A stretch of 64,000 nucleotides of DNA from Pseudomonas sp. (GCA_030656145.1 JAUSOF010000002.1:221284-285283), one strand, 5' to 3'. Positions 36,239 to 44,850 are shown, numbered from the stretch's first letter. Made by a program: numbers and translations. Notes: generated by a model from the letters alone, not told the origin.

Positions 36239-37111
36239 TCAATAGATCGCCTGATACAGCTTGCGCCGGTAAGTGGTGACCAGCGGGTGCTGGGTGCCGA
36301 GCAGATCGAACACCTGCAGCAGGGTCTTGTGTGCCGCGCCGTCGGCGTAATTGCGGTTGCGCGTGAACAGTTGCAGCAGGGCCTCCAGGGCCGGCTCGTA
36401 TTGCTGGCGGGCCAGTTGCTGGATGGCCAGCTGGTAGGCGGCCTCATCGTCTTCGCCGTTTTTCGCCAGGCGGGTTTTCAGGCTGGCGACATCCGGCAGA
36501 TCCGCCGCCTGGCGGAGGAAGGTCAGTTGCGCGAGGGCGCCAGCCAAGGCCGGTTTGTGGTCGTCGCCCTTGACCGCATCGAGCACACTTTGCGCTTCGT
36601 CCAGTTCGCCGCGTTCGGCCAGGCAGCGGGCATAGAGGATCAATGCCGGGGCATTTTCGTTGTCTGCGCCGAGCAACTGCTTGAGTAACGCTTCGGCGTC
36701 GGCGATGCGCCCTTCGGCGAACAAGGCCTGGGCGGCCTCCAGGGGGTCGGCCGCGGCGGGTGCGGGCTCATTTACGTGGGGCTTGAGCAGTTCGCGGATC
36801 GCCGACTCAGGCTGCGCGCCGGAGAGGCCGTCGACCGGCTGACCGTTCTTGAACAGCACCACGGTAGGCAAGCTGCGAATGCCGAAGCGCGCGACCAGGT
36901 CCTGTTCGAGGTCGCAGTTGACCTTGGCCAGCAGCAGCTCGCCCTGGTAGCCCTCGGTGATCTGCGCCAGCAGGGGCATCAGCGCCTTGCAGGGCGCGCA
37001 CCATTCGGCCCAGAAGTCGACCAGCACCGGTTTGTGGAAGGAGTTCTCGATCACCAACTGCTCGAATTGGGCGCTGCCGGATACGTCGAAAATATATGAG
37101 GTGTCGCTCAT
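36239..37111 (-). CDS. cnoX: Thioredoxin-fold co-chaperone CnoX (YbbN)
   Basis: 290 residues: thioredoxin domain (1 to about 110) with FWAEWCAPCKALM, cysteines 38 and 41, followed by tetratricopeptide repeats to the end. CnoX/YbbN holds oxidised or unfolded proteins and passes them to GroEL or DnaK. E. coli CnoX has lost the first active-site Cys, while this one keeps CAPC and may be redox-active. Start ATG 37111 (MSDTSYIFDVS) is preferred to the upstream in-frame one. Monocistronic by spacing; converges on the small hypothetical gene. Confidence 0.92.
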   Translation of the reverse strand: MSDTSYIFDVSGSAQFEQLVIENSFHKPVLVDFWAEWCAPCKALMPLLAQITEGYQGELLLAKVNCDLEQDLVARFGIRSLPTVVLFKNGQPVDGLSGAQPESAIRELLKPHVNEPAPAAADPLEAAQALFAEGRIADAEALLKQLLGADNENAPALILYARCLAERGELDEAQSVLDAVKGDDHKPALAGALAQLTFLRQAADLPDVASLKTRLAKNGEDDEAAYQLAIQQLARQQYEPALEALLQLFTRNRNYADGAAHKTLLQVFDLLGTQHPLVTTYRRKLYQAIY

Positions 37112-37183
37112 GGTCGGTCTCGCTGGGCGAAAAATGGCTGTCACTATAAATGTGGGCGCCTGATTACGGAAACAAGGCGTATT

Positions 37184-37840
37184 TCAGTCGCGCTGCGCGT
37201 GATACAGGCTGACCTGGCGAAACTCGGCGGGTTCGGCCAGATCTGGCAAGGTGCAGGCGTCCAGCATGCCCAGGCGCCGGTACAGCGGATGCTGAAAATC
37301 GCGCACCCGTGAGTCGGCCACCAGCGCCTGGCGCCCGCGGCTGAGGAACTGGTCGAGTAACGGCAGGTTGGCGCGGTCGTAGAGCACGTCGGCGACCAGG
37401 ATCAGGTCGAAACGGTCAGTTTCCTGGAAAAAGTCCGCCGAGTAGCTCAGCGCCACGTCGTTGAGCGCGGCATTGGCCCGGCAGGCCGCAAGGGCCAGGG
37501 GGGCGATGTCGCAGGCCACCACTTCGAGGGCGCCAGCCTTGGCTGCGGCAATAGCCGCGACGCCGGAGCCGGCGCCAAAATCCAGTACGCGCTTGCCGCG
37601 CACCCACTGCGGGTGCTCGGCCAGCCAGCGGGCCAGCACCAGGCCGCTGGCCCAGCAGAAGCACCAGTAAGGTGGATCTTCGAGAATGCGTCGGGTTTCC
37701 TCCGGGTTGAAGGCGCGCGCCATATTGGCAGCATCGATCAACCAGAGTTTCAGTTCGGTAGCGGGTAAATGCTCAGCCACCAGCCTCGCGTCGCCGAGCA
37801 GCTCGCTCAGCGCCGCCTGCAAGACAGCGGTGGTGCTCAC
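37184..37840 (-). CDS. Class I SAM-dependent methyltransferase
   Basis: 218 residues. Rossmann methyltransferase with motif I VLDFGAGSGVAAIAAAKAGA, an acidic motif II position VVACDIAPLAL and motif IV LILVADVLYDRANLP. The set resembles the ETF-beta/protein-lysine or nicotinamide N-methyltransferase-like group (NNT1/METTL20), so a protein or small amine could be the acceptor. Its first four bases overlap the stop of the lipoprotein gene upstream (ATGA). Substrate is not assigned. Confidence 0.87.
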   Translation of the reverse strand: MSTTAVLQAALSELLGDARLVAEHLPATELKLWLIDAANMARAFNPEETRRILEDPPYWCFCWASGLVLARWLAEHPQWVRGKRVLDFGAGSGVAAIAAAKAGALEVVACDIAPLALAACRANAALNDVALSYSADFFQETDRFDLILVADVLYDRANLPLLDQFLSRGRQALVADSRVRDFQHPLYRRLGMLDACTLPDLAEPAEFRQVSLYHAQRD

Positions 37841-38292
37841 GGCGCCGGTACCAGGCGTAACTCACCGAGGTACTGGCTGTCGTTGTGAAGTATCGCTTGC
37901 GCGGGCAGGCGCAAAATCAGGCGGCCGGCTTGATTGACCCGGCCGCGCAGTTCGACCTTGACCCCAGGAATAAATGCCTCGGGGTTGAAGGGCAGGCGAA
38001 AGGGCAGTGCCGCGCCGCTGCCGGTCAGGCGAAGATTGCCGAGCAGGCCCTGCGGCAGGCCGCGCGCATCGACCAGCAGCAGGGCCAGTTCGACTTCGCC
38101 TCCGCTGGGTACGCCGAGCAGGCTGCCGCTGAGTTCGCGCAGGTACGCCGGCAGGGGCGCAGGAGCCGCAGCGATGCTTGCTCCCGGCGCCTGGGTGATC
38201 GTGGGCTGGGGCGGCACGGCGGGTGCGCTGGCGCAGGCCGCGAGCAGTCCGGCGAGGGTGAGTGGAGCGAGCAGTCGCATAGCAATGTTCAT
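37837..38292 (-). CDS. YbaY-family lipoprotein
   Basis: 151 residues. N-terminal signal with lipobox LAACASAP (Cys20), so it should be lipidated and attached to a membrane; the residue after Cys is Ala, which favours the outer membrane. The C-terminal part (about 60-150) forms the YbaY/META-like beta domain with AFIPGVKVELRGRV. Two close starts, 38292 (MNIAMRL) and 38280, are both plausible. Coupled to the methyltransferase gene by a 4-base overlap and divergent from nrdR. Function unknown; YbaY relates to osmotic/envelope stress in E. coli only by name. Confidence 0.82.
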   Translation of the reverse strand: MNIAMRLLAPLTLAGLLAACASAPAVPPQPTITQAPGASIAAAPAPLPAYLRELSGSLLGVPSGGEVELALLLVDARGLPQGLLGNLRLTGSGAALPFRLPFNPEAFIPGVKVELRGRVNQAGRLILRLPAQAILHNDSQYLGELRLVPAP

Positions 38293-38431
38293 TTAAAGGG
38301 TATGCCTGAAAGAAGGGGCGTGCCGGGGGAAACTGGTTGAGCACGCGCCTATATAGCGCAAAGTCCTCGGCTTGTCTTGCCCGCGGGATGCGCTACCATG
38401 GCGCTTTCCTGTTCAAGGTGGCTGCCCTGCT

Positions 38432-38899
38432 ATGCACTGTCCCTTCTGCGGTGCCAACGACACCAAAGTCATCGATTCGCGCCTGGTCGCCGAGGGCGGG
38501 CAAGTGCGCCGTCGGCGCGAATGCCTGGCCTGCGAAGAGCGCTTCACCACCTTTGAAACCGCCGAGCTGGTGATGCCACGGTTGATCAAGCAGGACGGCA
38601 GTCGCCAGCCGTTCGACGAAGACAAGCTGCGTGCCGGGATGCAGCGCGCTCTGGAGAAACGCCCGGTGAGTATCGAGCGTCTGGAGGCGGCGATTGCCCA
38701 CATCAAGCACCAGCTGCGCGCCACTGGCGAGCGTGAGATCAAGTCGCTGGTGCTCGGCGAGTTGGTGATGAGCGAGCTGCAAAAGCTTGATGAAGTGGCC
38801 TATATTCGATTCGCCTCGGTGTACCGGCGCTTCCAGGATCTCAACGAGTTCCGCGAAGAAATCGACCGGTTGTCTCGCGAACCCTCGAAAAAACCATGA
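38432..38899 (+). CDS. nrdR: Transcriptional repressor NrdR
   Basis: 155 residues. Zinc ribbon [10 protein letters not shown] ... [10 protein letters not shown] (Cys 3, 6, 31, 34) followed by an ATP-cone domain (about 49-139, [14 protein letters not shown]). NrdR senses ATP/dATP and represses ribonucleotide reductase operons. Start ATG 38432 gives Cys3 as in the family. It leads the conserved block nrdR-ribD and ends inside the first codons of ribD (ATGATG overlap). Confidence 0.97.
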   Translation: MHCPFCGANDTKVIDSRLVAEGGQVRRRRECLACEERFTTFETAELVMPRLIKQDGSRQPFDEDKLRAGMQRALEKRPVSIERLEAAIAHIKHQLRATGEREIKSLVLGELVMSELQKLDEVAYIRFASVYRRFQDLNEFREEIDRLSREPSKKP

Positions 38900-40014
38900 T
38901 GGGTTTCGATCATGTCTGCATGGCCCGCGCCCTAGAGCTGGCCCGCAAAGGCCTGTATTCCACCCACCCGAACCCTCGGGTTGGCTGCGTCATCGCCCGT
39001 GAAGGGCGGATCGTTGGCGAGGGCTGGCATGTGCGCGCCGGTGAGCCGCACGCCGAGGTGCATGCGCTGCGCCAGGCTGGCGAGCAGGCACGTGGCGCTA
39101 CCGCCTATGTGACCCTGGAGCCCTGCAGTCATCACGGTCGTACCCCGCCGTGCGCCGACGCACTGGTCGCCGCCGGCGTCGCGCGGGTGGTAGTGGCCAT
39201 GCAGGATCCCAATCCACAGGTCGCCGGTAATGGCCTGGCGCGCCTGCAACAGGCTGGAATTGAAGTGCACTCTGGTGTGCTGGAAGCCGAAGCGCGGGCG
39301 CTCAACGCCGGCTTTATCAAGCGCATGGAGCAGGGCTTGCCCTTCGTCCGGGTCAAGCTGGCGATGAGCCTGGATGGCCGTACCGCCATGGCCAGTGGCG
39401 AAAGCCAGTGGATTACCGGGCCGGCTGCCCGCGCCGCTGTGCAGCGTTTGCGGGCCCGCGCCAGCGTGGTGCTGAGCGGCGCCGACACCGTATTGGCGGA
39501 CAACGCCCGCCTGACCGTGCGCCCCGCTGAACTTGGCCTGGACGCCGAACTGACGGCGCTGGCCGCGACTCGACCGCCGTTACGGGTGCTGGTCGACGGT
39601 CGCCTGCGGGTGCCACTGGATGCCCCGTTCTTCCAGGCTGGCGCGACGCTGGTGGCGACCTGCTTAGCCACTGCGGCGCATGAGGGCTACCAGGGCGCCG
39701 GCCATGAATTGCTGGCCGTGCCGGGCAGTGGTGGACATGTCGATCTGCACCAGCTGCTGGGTGAGCTGGCCGGGCGTGGTGCCAACGAAGTGCTGGTCGA
39801 AGCCGGGCCGCGTCTGGCCGGTGCGTTCGCCCGTGCGGGCCTGGTTGATGAGTACCAGTTGTTCGTCGCGCCGAAGTTTCTTGGTTCCAGTGCGCGGCCC
39901 TTGCTTGAGCTGCCGTTGGCGCGTATGGCCGAGGCACCGGCACTGAAGATCGTCGAGATGCGCGCAGTCGGCGATGACTGGCGGATTATCGCGGTACCGC
40001 AGCGCGAAGCCTGA
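38896..40014 (+). CDS. ribD: Bifunctional riboflavin deaminase/reductase RibD
   Basis: 372 residues. N-terminal deaminase with the zinc site HAEVHAL and [11 protein letters not shown] (about residues 50-90), then the NADPH-dependent reductase domain (from about 146: [21 protein letters not shown]). It carries out the second and third steps of the riboflavin pathway. Start 38896 or 38899 (ATGATG); the nrdR stop overlaps. The next pathway gene, ribE, is separated by 469 bp holding the FMN riboswitch, so ribD itself is not riboswitch-controlled from this site. Confidence 0.97.
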   Translation: MMGFDHVCMARALELARKGLYSTHPNPRVGCVIAREGRIVGEGWHVRAGEPHAEVHALRQAGEQARGATAYVTLEPCSHHGRTPPCADALVAAGVARVVVAMQDPNPQVAGNGLARLQQAGIEVHSGVLEAEARALNAGFIKRMEQGLPFVRVKLAMSLDGRTAMASGESQWITGPAARAAVQRLRARASVVLSGADTVLADNARLTVRPAELGLDAELTALAATRPPLRVLVDGRLRVPLDAPFFQAGATLVATCLATAAHEGYQGAGHELLAVPGSGGHVDLHQLLGELAGRGANEVLVEAGPRLAGAFARAGLVDEYQLFVAPKFLGSSARPLLELPLARMAEAPALKIVEMRAVGDDWRIIAVPQREA

Positions 40015-40196
40015 TGCTGTCGGTTGGGCTGGGTGCCCCCGCCGCTCCTACGGGTGGCTAGCCCACTAGAGCGTTGCGCATCAGAACCCTGGGCGGGCAT
40101 GCGCGCTGTGGCATATCGGCCACTACAAACCGTCGCGCGGCGATGCAGTCGGGCGGCAATTATGGTAAAACGCGTCTCGGCCACTGCGGTGGCCAT
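40015..40196. other. Leader region upstream of the FMN riboswitch
   Basis: 182 bases between the ribD stop and the aptamer. It should contain the promoter for the ribE transcript (TATGGT at 40162-40167 is a candidate -10, low confidence) and a partial REP-like CCGCTCCTAC. No gene is supported. Confidence 0.4.
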
Positions 40197-40352
40197 AACG
40201 TTCTCAGGGCGGGGTGCGATTCCCCACCGGCGGTAATGATGCAGTGCATCTAGCCCGCGAGCGCTTGCTGGCAGCCCTTGGTCGGGCCGCCAGCAAGGTC
40301 AGCAGACCCGGTGTGATTCCGGGGCCGACGGTATAGTCCGGATAAAGAGAGA
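40197..40352 (+). promoter_or_regulatory. FMN riboswitch (RFN element)
   Basis: Begins with the conserved AACGTTCTCAGGGCGGGGTG and ATTCCCCACCGGCGGTA, has a variable arm near 40255-40295, and closes with CAGACCCGGTGTGATTCC, GGGCCGACGGTATAGTCCGG and GATAAAGAGAG. This is the complete RFN consensus. FMN binding should shut down the ribE-ribBA-ribH operon downstream. Confidence 0.95.
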
Positions 40353-40442
40353 GCGGGATTCCCTCCTCGGGCGCCGTGTGCGTACCCGTGAAATCCCTAT
40401 CGATCGGCAGTGCTCTGTTTTGCTCAAAACAGGAGTTCATTC

Positions 40443-40499
40443 ATGCTGTTCAACACCACCATCACTCGAGTACCGGAGGGCGCATGTTCACCGGCATAA
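40443..40499 (+). CDS. Possible leader peptide ORF between riboswitch and ribE
   Basis: An 18-codon frame (MLFNTTITRVPEGACSPA) whose ATG is 7 nt after a perfect AGGAG (40431-40435). It ends at TAA 40497-40499, 16 bases inside ribE in another frame, so ribosomes finishing it would sit on the ribE start. A hairpin CTGTTTT(GCTC)AAAACAG touches its ribosome-binding site. Whether it is translated is unknown. Confidence 0.35.
   Translation: MLFNTTITRVPEGACSPA
40475..40480 (+). promoter_or_regulatory. ribE Shine-Dalgarno with potential riboswitch-controlled pairing
   Basis: GGAGGG lies 3 bases before the ribE ATG. A perfectly complementary CCCTCC (40361-40366) lies just after the FMN aptamer, so the SD can be masked by a long-range helix. 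The spacing to ATG is short but the match to anti-SD is strong. Confidence 0.45.
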
Positions 40500-41146
40500 T
40501 CGAATCCATTGGTAGCATTCGCGCGCTGACGCCCAAGGGCGGCGACGTGCGGGTCTATGTGGCTACCGGCAAGCTCGATCTGAGCGACGTCAAACTGGGC
40601 GACAGCATTGCAGTCAACGGCGTCTGCCTGACCGCGGTGGAGCTGCCCGGCGACGGGTTCTGGGCTGACGTCAGCCGTGAAACCCTGGCGCGCACCGCGT
40701 TTGTCGACTTCAAACCTGGCAGCAAGGTCAATCTGGAAAAGGCCCTGACGCCGACCAGTCGCCTCGGCGGTCATCTGGTCAGCGGGCACATTGATGGCGT
40801 CGGCGAGATCGTGGCCCTGGCCGAAAACGCCCGCGCCTGGCAATTCACCGTGCGCGCACCGAAAGAGCTGGCCAAGTACATCGCCCATAAAGGTTCGATC
40901 ACCGTCGACGGCGTCAGTCTGACCGTCAATTCGGTGAATGGCGCCGAGTTCGAGTTGACCATCGTGCCGCACACCCTGGCCGAAACCATCATGCTCGACT
41001 ACCGCCCCGGGCATAAGGTCAACCTTGAGGTCGACCTGCTGGCGCGTTACCTGGAGCGTTTGCTCCTCGGTGATAAGGCTGCCGAGCCAACTGCCTCGGG
41101 CATGACAGAAGGTTTTCTGGCCGAACACGGCTACCTGAAGAATTAA
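40484..41146 (+). CDS. ribE: Riboflavin synthase alpha chain RibE
   Basis: 220 residues, two lumazine-binding halves. It starts MFTGIIESIGSI, the invariant N-terminus, and each half has a barrel with the GVCLTAVEL / GVSLTVNSV motif pair. It dismutates two 6,7-dimethyl-8-ribityllumazine molecules into riboflavin. In P. aeruginosa naming this is ribC. It is the first full gene after the FMN riboswitch and is 12 bp from ribBA. Confidence 0.97.
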   Translation: MFTGIIESIGSIRALTPKGGDVRVYVATGKLDLSDVKLGDSIAVNGVCLTAVELPGDGFWADVSRETLARTAFVDFKPGSKVNLEKALTPTSRLGGHLVSGHIDGVGEIVALAENARAWQFTVRAPKELAKYIAHKGSITVDGVSLTVNSVNGAEFELTIVPHTLAETIMLDYRPGHKVNLEVDLLARYLERLLLGDKAAEPTASGMTEGFLAEHGYLKN

Positions 41147-41158
41147 GGAATCGCGAGC

Positions 41159-42253
41159 ATGGCTCTCAACAGTATTGAAGAACTGATCGAAGACATCCGC
41201 GCCGGTAAAATGGTCATCCTCATGGACGATGAGGACCGCGAGAACGAAGGTGATTTGATCATCGCCTCCGAGTGTGTGACGGCCGAGCACATCAACTTCA
41301 TGGCGCGCTTCGCCCGTGGCCTGATCTGCATGCCGATGACCCGCGAGCGTTGCGAAACCCTCAAGTTGCCGCTGATGGCGCCGCGCAATGGCTCGGGTTT
41401 CGGCACCAAGTTCACCGTATCGATCGAGGCTGCCGTCGGGGTGACCACCGGTATTTCTGCTGCCGATCGTGCGTGCACCGTGCAGGCAGCTGCAGCCAAG
41501 AATGCTGTGGCTGATGACATCGTCAGCCCCGGCCATATCTTCCCGCTGATGGCTCAGCCTGGCGGCGTGCTGGCCCGTGCCGGCCACACCGAAGCGGCCT
41601 GCGACTTGGCGCGCATGGGTGGTTTCGAGCCGAGCGGGGTGATCTGCGAAATCATGAACGATGACGGCACCATGGCCCGGCGTCCCGAGCTGGAAGAGTT
41701 CGCGGCGCTGCACGGGATCAAGGTCGGCACCATCGCCGATTTGATCCATTACCGGCTGATCCATGAACGCACCGTCGAGCGTGTCAGTGAGCAGACCCTG
41801 GACAGCGAGTTGGGCCAGTTCAACCTGGTGACCTACAGCGACTCGGTGGAGGAGGACGTGCACATGGCGCTGACCCTGGGCACCATCTGCGCCGATGAGC
41901 CGACCCTGGTGCGGGTGCACAACATGGACCCGCTGCGCGACCTGTTCATGGTCAAGCAGCCTGGGCGCTGGAGCCTGCGCGCAGCCATGGCCGAAGTGGC
42001 CAAGGATGGCAGTGGCGTGGTGCTGTTGCTGGGCAATCCGCTGACCGGTCCGGACTTGCTGGCACACCTGGAGCGCCAGTTGGGCGGCGAGGGGAAAGTG
42101 GCCAGCCCGACTACCTACAGCACCGTCGGTGCCGGATCGCAGATTCTGCGTGACCTGGGTGTGCGCAAGATGCGCCTGATGAGTTCGCCAATGAAGTTCA
42201 ATGCGATATCCGGTTTCGACCTGGAAGTTGTAGAATACTTGCCCTCTGAATAA
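41159..42253 (+). CDS. ribBA: RibB with degenerate RibA domain (RibBX type)
   Basis: 364 residues. The N-terminal 3,4-dihydroxy-2-butanone-4-phosphate synthase domain is complete: MDDEDRENEGDL, FMARFARGLICMP, GHTEAACDLARMGG. The C-terminal half has the GTP cyclohydrolase II fold, but where the active enzyme has the zinc motif C-x10-C-x-C this protein reads LVRVHNMDPLRDLFMV with no Cys, so it cannot bind the catalytic zinc. This is the RibBX form known from other proteobacteria. The separate ribA at 46468 supplies the missing activity. Riboswitch-controlled with ribE. Confidence 0.93.
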   Translation: MALNSIEELIEDIRAGKMVILMDDEDRENEGDLIIASECVTAEHINFMARFARGLICMPMTRERCETLKLPLMAPRNGSGFGTKFTVSIEAAVGVTTGISAADRACTVQAAAAKNAVADDIVSPGHIFPLMAQPGGVLARAGHTEAACDLARMGGFEPSGVICEIMNDDGTMARRPELEEFAALHGIKVGTIADLIHYRLIHERTVERVSEQTLDSELGQFNLVTYSDSVEEDVHMALTLGTICADEPTLVRVHNMDPLRDLFMVKQPGRWSLRAAMAEVAKDGSGVVLLLGNPLTGPDLLAHLERQLGGEGKVASPTTYSTVGAGSQILRDLGVRKMRLMSSPMKFNAISGFDLEVVEYLPSE

Positions 42254-42259
42254 TCCCAA

Positions 42260-42278
42260 GGGCCGTCCACGACGGCCC
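42260..42278. other. Strong short hairpin between ribBA and ribH
   Basis: GGGCCGTC and GACGGCCC form a perfect 8-bp stem with a CAC loop, followed by CGGCTCTTTAAAT. It looks like a weak or processing-type terminator inside the rib operon and may help set the large excess of RibH over RibBA. Confidence 0.4.
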
Positions 42279-42304
42279 GGCTCTTTAAATAGACGAGACC
42301 CGCT

Positions 42305-42781
42305 ATGACACTGAAGACCATCGAAGGTACTTTTATCGCCCCCAAGGGCAGCTTTGCCCTGGTGGTCGGCCGCTTCAACAGCTTTGTTGTTGAAAGCCTG
42401 GTAAGCGGTGCCGTTGACGCGCTGGTTCGCCATGGCGTCAGCGAAAGCAACATCACCATTATCCGCGCTCCAGGTGCTTTCGAAATTCCGCTGGTTGCGC
42501 AAAAAGTCGCTCAGCGTGGCGATTTCGACGCGATCATCGCCCTCGGCGCAGTAATTCGTGGCGGTACCCCGCATTTTGAATACGTGGCAGGCGAGTGCAC
42601 CAAGGGCCTGGCCCAGGTGTCCATGGAGTTCGGCGTACCGGTAGCCTTTGGTGTATTGACCGTCGACTCCATCGAGCAAGCCATCGAGCGTTCCGGCACC
42701 AAGGCCGGTAACAAAGGTGCGGAAGCTGCAATGTCCGCCCTGGAAATGGTCAGCCTGCTGGCGCAGTTGGAGGCCAAGTGA
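42305..42781 (+). CDS. ribH: 6,7-dimethyl-8-ribityllumazine synthase RibH
   Basis: 158 residues. Motifs: [34 protein letters not shown] and [18 protein letters not shown] with the catalytic His, as in lumazine synthase. It condenses the RibB product with the pyrimidine from RibD into lumazine, the RibE substrate. The last bases overlap the nusB GTG start, the conserved ribH-nusB junction. Confidence 0.97.
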   Translation: MTLKTIEGTFIAPKGSFALVVGRFNSFVVESLVSGAVDALVRHGVSESNITIIRAPGAFEIPLVAQKVAQRGDFDAIIALGAVIRGGTPHFEYVAGECTKGLAQVSMEFGVPVAFGVLTVDSIEQAIERSGTKAGNKGAEAAMSALEMVSLLAQLEAK

Positions 42782-43275
42782 GCCTGAACGACGGTAGCCC
42801 GCAAAAGCCGCAGCCAGCCAAAGGCCCGAAAGCGCCGAGTGGCAAAACCCTTGCGCGCCGTCAGGCGCGTACCCTGGCCATGCAGGCGCTGTACTCCTGG
42901 CACATGGCCGGTCAGCAGGTAAACGAGATCGAGGCACAGTTTCGCGTCGATAACGACTTCACTGCAGTCGACGGCGCCTACTTTCACGAAATCCTGCACG
43001 GCGTGCCGCGGCAGAAAACCGAGATCGACGGCGCTTTCGAGCCTCTACTCGATCGCCCCATCGCAGAAATCGATCCGGTTGAATTGTCGATCCTGCGCCT
43101 GTCGACCTACGAGCTGAAGAACCGTATCGATGTGCCTTATCGGGTGGTGATCAACGAAGGCATCGAGTTGGCCAAAGTGTTCGGCGCCACCGACGGGCAC
43201 AAGTTCGTCAACGGCGTACTGGACAAGCTGGCGCCGCGCCTGCGCGCCGATGAAGTCCGCGCCAATCGGCGCTGA
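42778..43275 (+). CDS. nusB: Transcription antitermination factor NusB
   Basis: 165 residues from a GTG that overlaps the ribH stop by four bases. A basic N-terminal tail (about 30 residues, Pro/Lys-rich) is followed by the all-helical NusB domain: [40 protein letters not shown] and [15 protein letters not shown]. It binds boxA RNA with NusE to support rRNA transcription and processing. In an operon with ribH and thiL, as in most gammaproteobacteria. Confidence 0.97.
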   Translation: MSLNDGSPQKPQPAKGPKAPSGKTLARRQARTLAMQALYSWHMAGQQVNEIEAQFRVDNDFTAVDGAYFHEILHGVPRQKTEIDGAFEPLLDRPIAEIDPVELSILRLSTYELKNRIDVPYRVVINEGIELAKVFGATDGHKFVNGVLDKLAPRLRADEVRANRR

Positions 43276-43376
43276 TAGCCTCTTGAACAGCTGCTGCGAG
43301 TGTTGTGTGCCAGGCGATCCGGGGATTCGCCTGATCGCTGCACCTGACGCGGTGCTGTTGTCAGGCGTTGCTGCCT

Positions 43377-44345
43377 GTGGGTGAGTTTGAGCTGATCCGT
43401 CATTACTTCGCCGCTGCGTCCTGCGCGCAGGCCGGCGCAGGCGTGGCGCTGGGGATCGGCGATGACTGCGCCCTGCTGGAATTACCAGTCGGCGAACAGC
43501 TGGCGGTATCCACCGACACCCTGGTTGCCGGGGTGCATTTTCCCGATTCATCCGATCCGTTTCTGCTGGCTCAGCGTGCGCTGGGCGTGTCGGTCAGTGA
43601 CCTGGCCGCCATGGGCGCGACGCCGATCGGCTTCACTCTGGCGCTGACCTTGCCCCATGCCGAACCGGCCTGGTTGCAGGGCTTTGCCCGTGGTCTCGAT
43701 CAGATGGCCCAGCACTGTGCGCTGCGCCTGATCGGTGGTGATACATCGCGTGGCCCGCTGGCCCTGACCCTGACGGTGTTTGGCCGGGTGCCTAATGGCC
43801 TGGCGTTGACCCGTACCGGCGCCCGAATCGGCGACTTGCTCTGCGTGGGCGGCGAGTTGGGTGACGGTGCCGGTGCGCTGCCGCTGGTGCTCGGCCAACG
43901 TCAGGCTGCGGCGGCGATTGCCGAACCCTTGCTGGCGCGATACTGGTCGCCGCGACCGCAGCTTGACCTAGGCGTGGCGCTGCGCGGCAAAGCCACGGCC
44001 GCGCTGGATATTTCCGATGGCCTGCTCGCCGACTGCGGGCACATTGCCGCTGCCTCGGGCGTGGCGCTATTGATCGAGCAGGCGCGCCTGCCGCTGTCGC
44101 AGGCCCTGCTGGCCTTGCTTGGCATCAGTGGCGCGCGTGACTGCGCGTTGAGCGGCGGTGACGATTACCTGCTGGCCTTTACCCTGCCGGCTGAGCAGCT
44201 TGCCGGTCTGCAAGCGCAGGCTTGGCCGATTCACGTGATCGGTCGCGTCGAGGCCGGCTCAGGTGTGCGGCTGCTGGATCAGCACGGTCAATGCATCACG
44301 CCGCAGGTACGCGGCTATCAACATTTTGGGAGTGACGGTGACTGA
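43377..44345 (+). CDS. thiL: Thiamine-monophosphate kinase ThiL
   Basis: 322 residues from GTG 43377 (MGEFELIRHYF), the family N-terminus; the open frame extends upstream to a TTG at 43368. ATP/metal-binding residues in GIGDDCALL and STDTLVAGVHF, the helix DLAAMGA, and the later TAALDISDGLLADCGH confirm a PurM-like ThiL. It phosphorylates thiamine monophosphate to the cofactor. It overlaps pgpA by 8 bases. The short nusB-thiL gap contains a CCTGAC...GTCAGG stem. Confidence 0.96.
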   Translation: MGEFELIRHYFAAASCAQAGAGVALGIGDDCALLELPVGEQLAVSTDTLVAGVHFPDSSDPFLLAQRALGVSVSDLAAMGATPIGFTLALTLPHAEPAWLQGFARGLDQMAQHCALRLIGGDTSRGPLALTLTVFGRVPNGLALTRTGARIGDLLCVGGELGDGAGALPLVLGQRQAAAAIAEPLLARYWSPRPQLDLGVALRGKATAALDISDGLLADCGHIAAASGVALLIEQARLPLSQALLALLGISGARDCALSGGDDYLLAFTLPAEQLAGLQAQAWPIHVIGRVEAGSGVRLLDQHGQCITPQVRGYQHFGSDGD

Positions 44346-44850
44346 ACCGCTAAACGTGCCGCCATCGGTATGGCGCAATCCATGGCATTTCATCGCCTTT
44401 GGCTTTGGCTCGGGCACCTTGCCAAAAGCGCCGGGGACCTGGGGCTCGCTGGTGGCGCTGCCATTTATCCCGCTGTGGCAGATGCTGCCGGACTGGGGCT
44501 ACTGGTTGATGCTTGGCGTCACCATACTGTTTGGCTTCTGGTTGTGTGGCAAAGTGGCCGAAGACCTGCGTGTGCATGACCATGAAGGTATCGTCTGGGA
44601 CGAAATGGTCGGCATGTGGATCACCCTGTGGCTGGTGCCGGCAGGCTGGGGCTGGCTGCTGGTGGGGTTCTTGCTGTTCCGTCTGTTCGATATTTTCAAA
44701 CCCTGGCCGATTAGCTGGATTGACCGGCATGTACATGGCGGTGTTGGCATCATGCTTGACGATGTGCTGGCCGGGGTGTTTGCCTGGTTGGCCCTGCAGT
44801 TGCTCGTATGGGGTTGGGCCAATGGCCTGGCTAGCGGCTTGGGCCTGTAG
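44338..44850 (+). CDS. pgpA: Phosphatidylglycerophosphatase A
   Basis: 170 residues from GTG 44338, 6 bases after GGGAG and inside the thiL stop. The PgpA pattern is visible: FGFGSGTLPKAPGTWGS near residues 21-37, HDHEGIVWDEMVGMW with the metal-binding acidic residues, and FRLFDIFKPWPI. Four membrane segments place it in the inner membrane, where it dephosphorylates phosphatidylglycerol-phosphate. nusB-thiL-pgpA is a conserved order. Confidence 0.95.
   Translation: MTEPLNVPPSVWRNPWHFIAFGFGSGTLPKAPGTWGSLVALPFIPLWQMLPDWGYWLMLGVTILFGFWLCGKVAEDLRVHDHEGIVWDEMVGMWITLWLVPAGWGWLLVGFLLFRLFDIFKPWPISWIDRHVHGGVGIMLDDVLAGVFAWLALQLLVWGWANGLASGLGL

Noticed and set aside
41159..42253. RibBA as a pseudogene because of the missing zinc cysteines
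   Set aside because: The reading frame is full length, the RibB half is intact and the RibBX form is known; it is a specialised protein, not a broken one.
40424..42937. Very long open frame on the minus strand opposite ribE, ribBA, ribH
   Set aside because: High GC codon structure of three well-identified plus-strand genes leaves the complementary frame open; the translation has no recognisable family.
43344..43366. Terminator between nusB and thiL (CCTGAC/GTCAGG stem)
   Set aside because: Only 6 bp with an 11-base loop and no T-run; not convincing.
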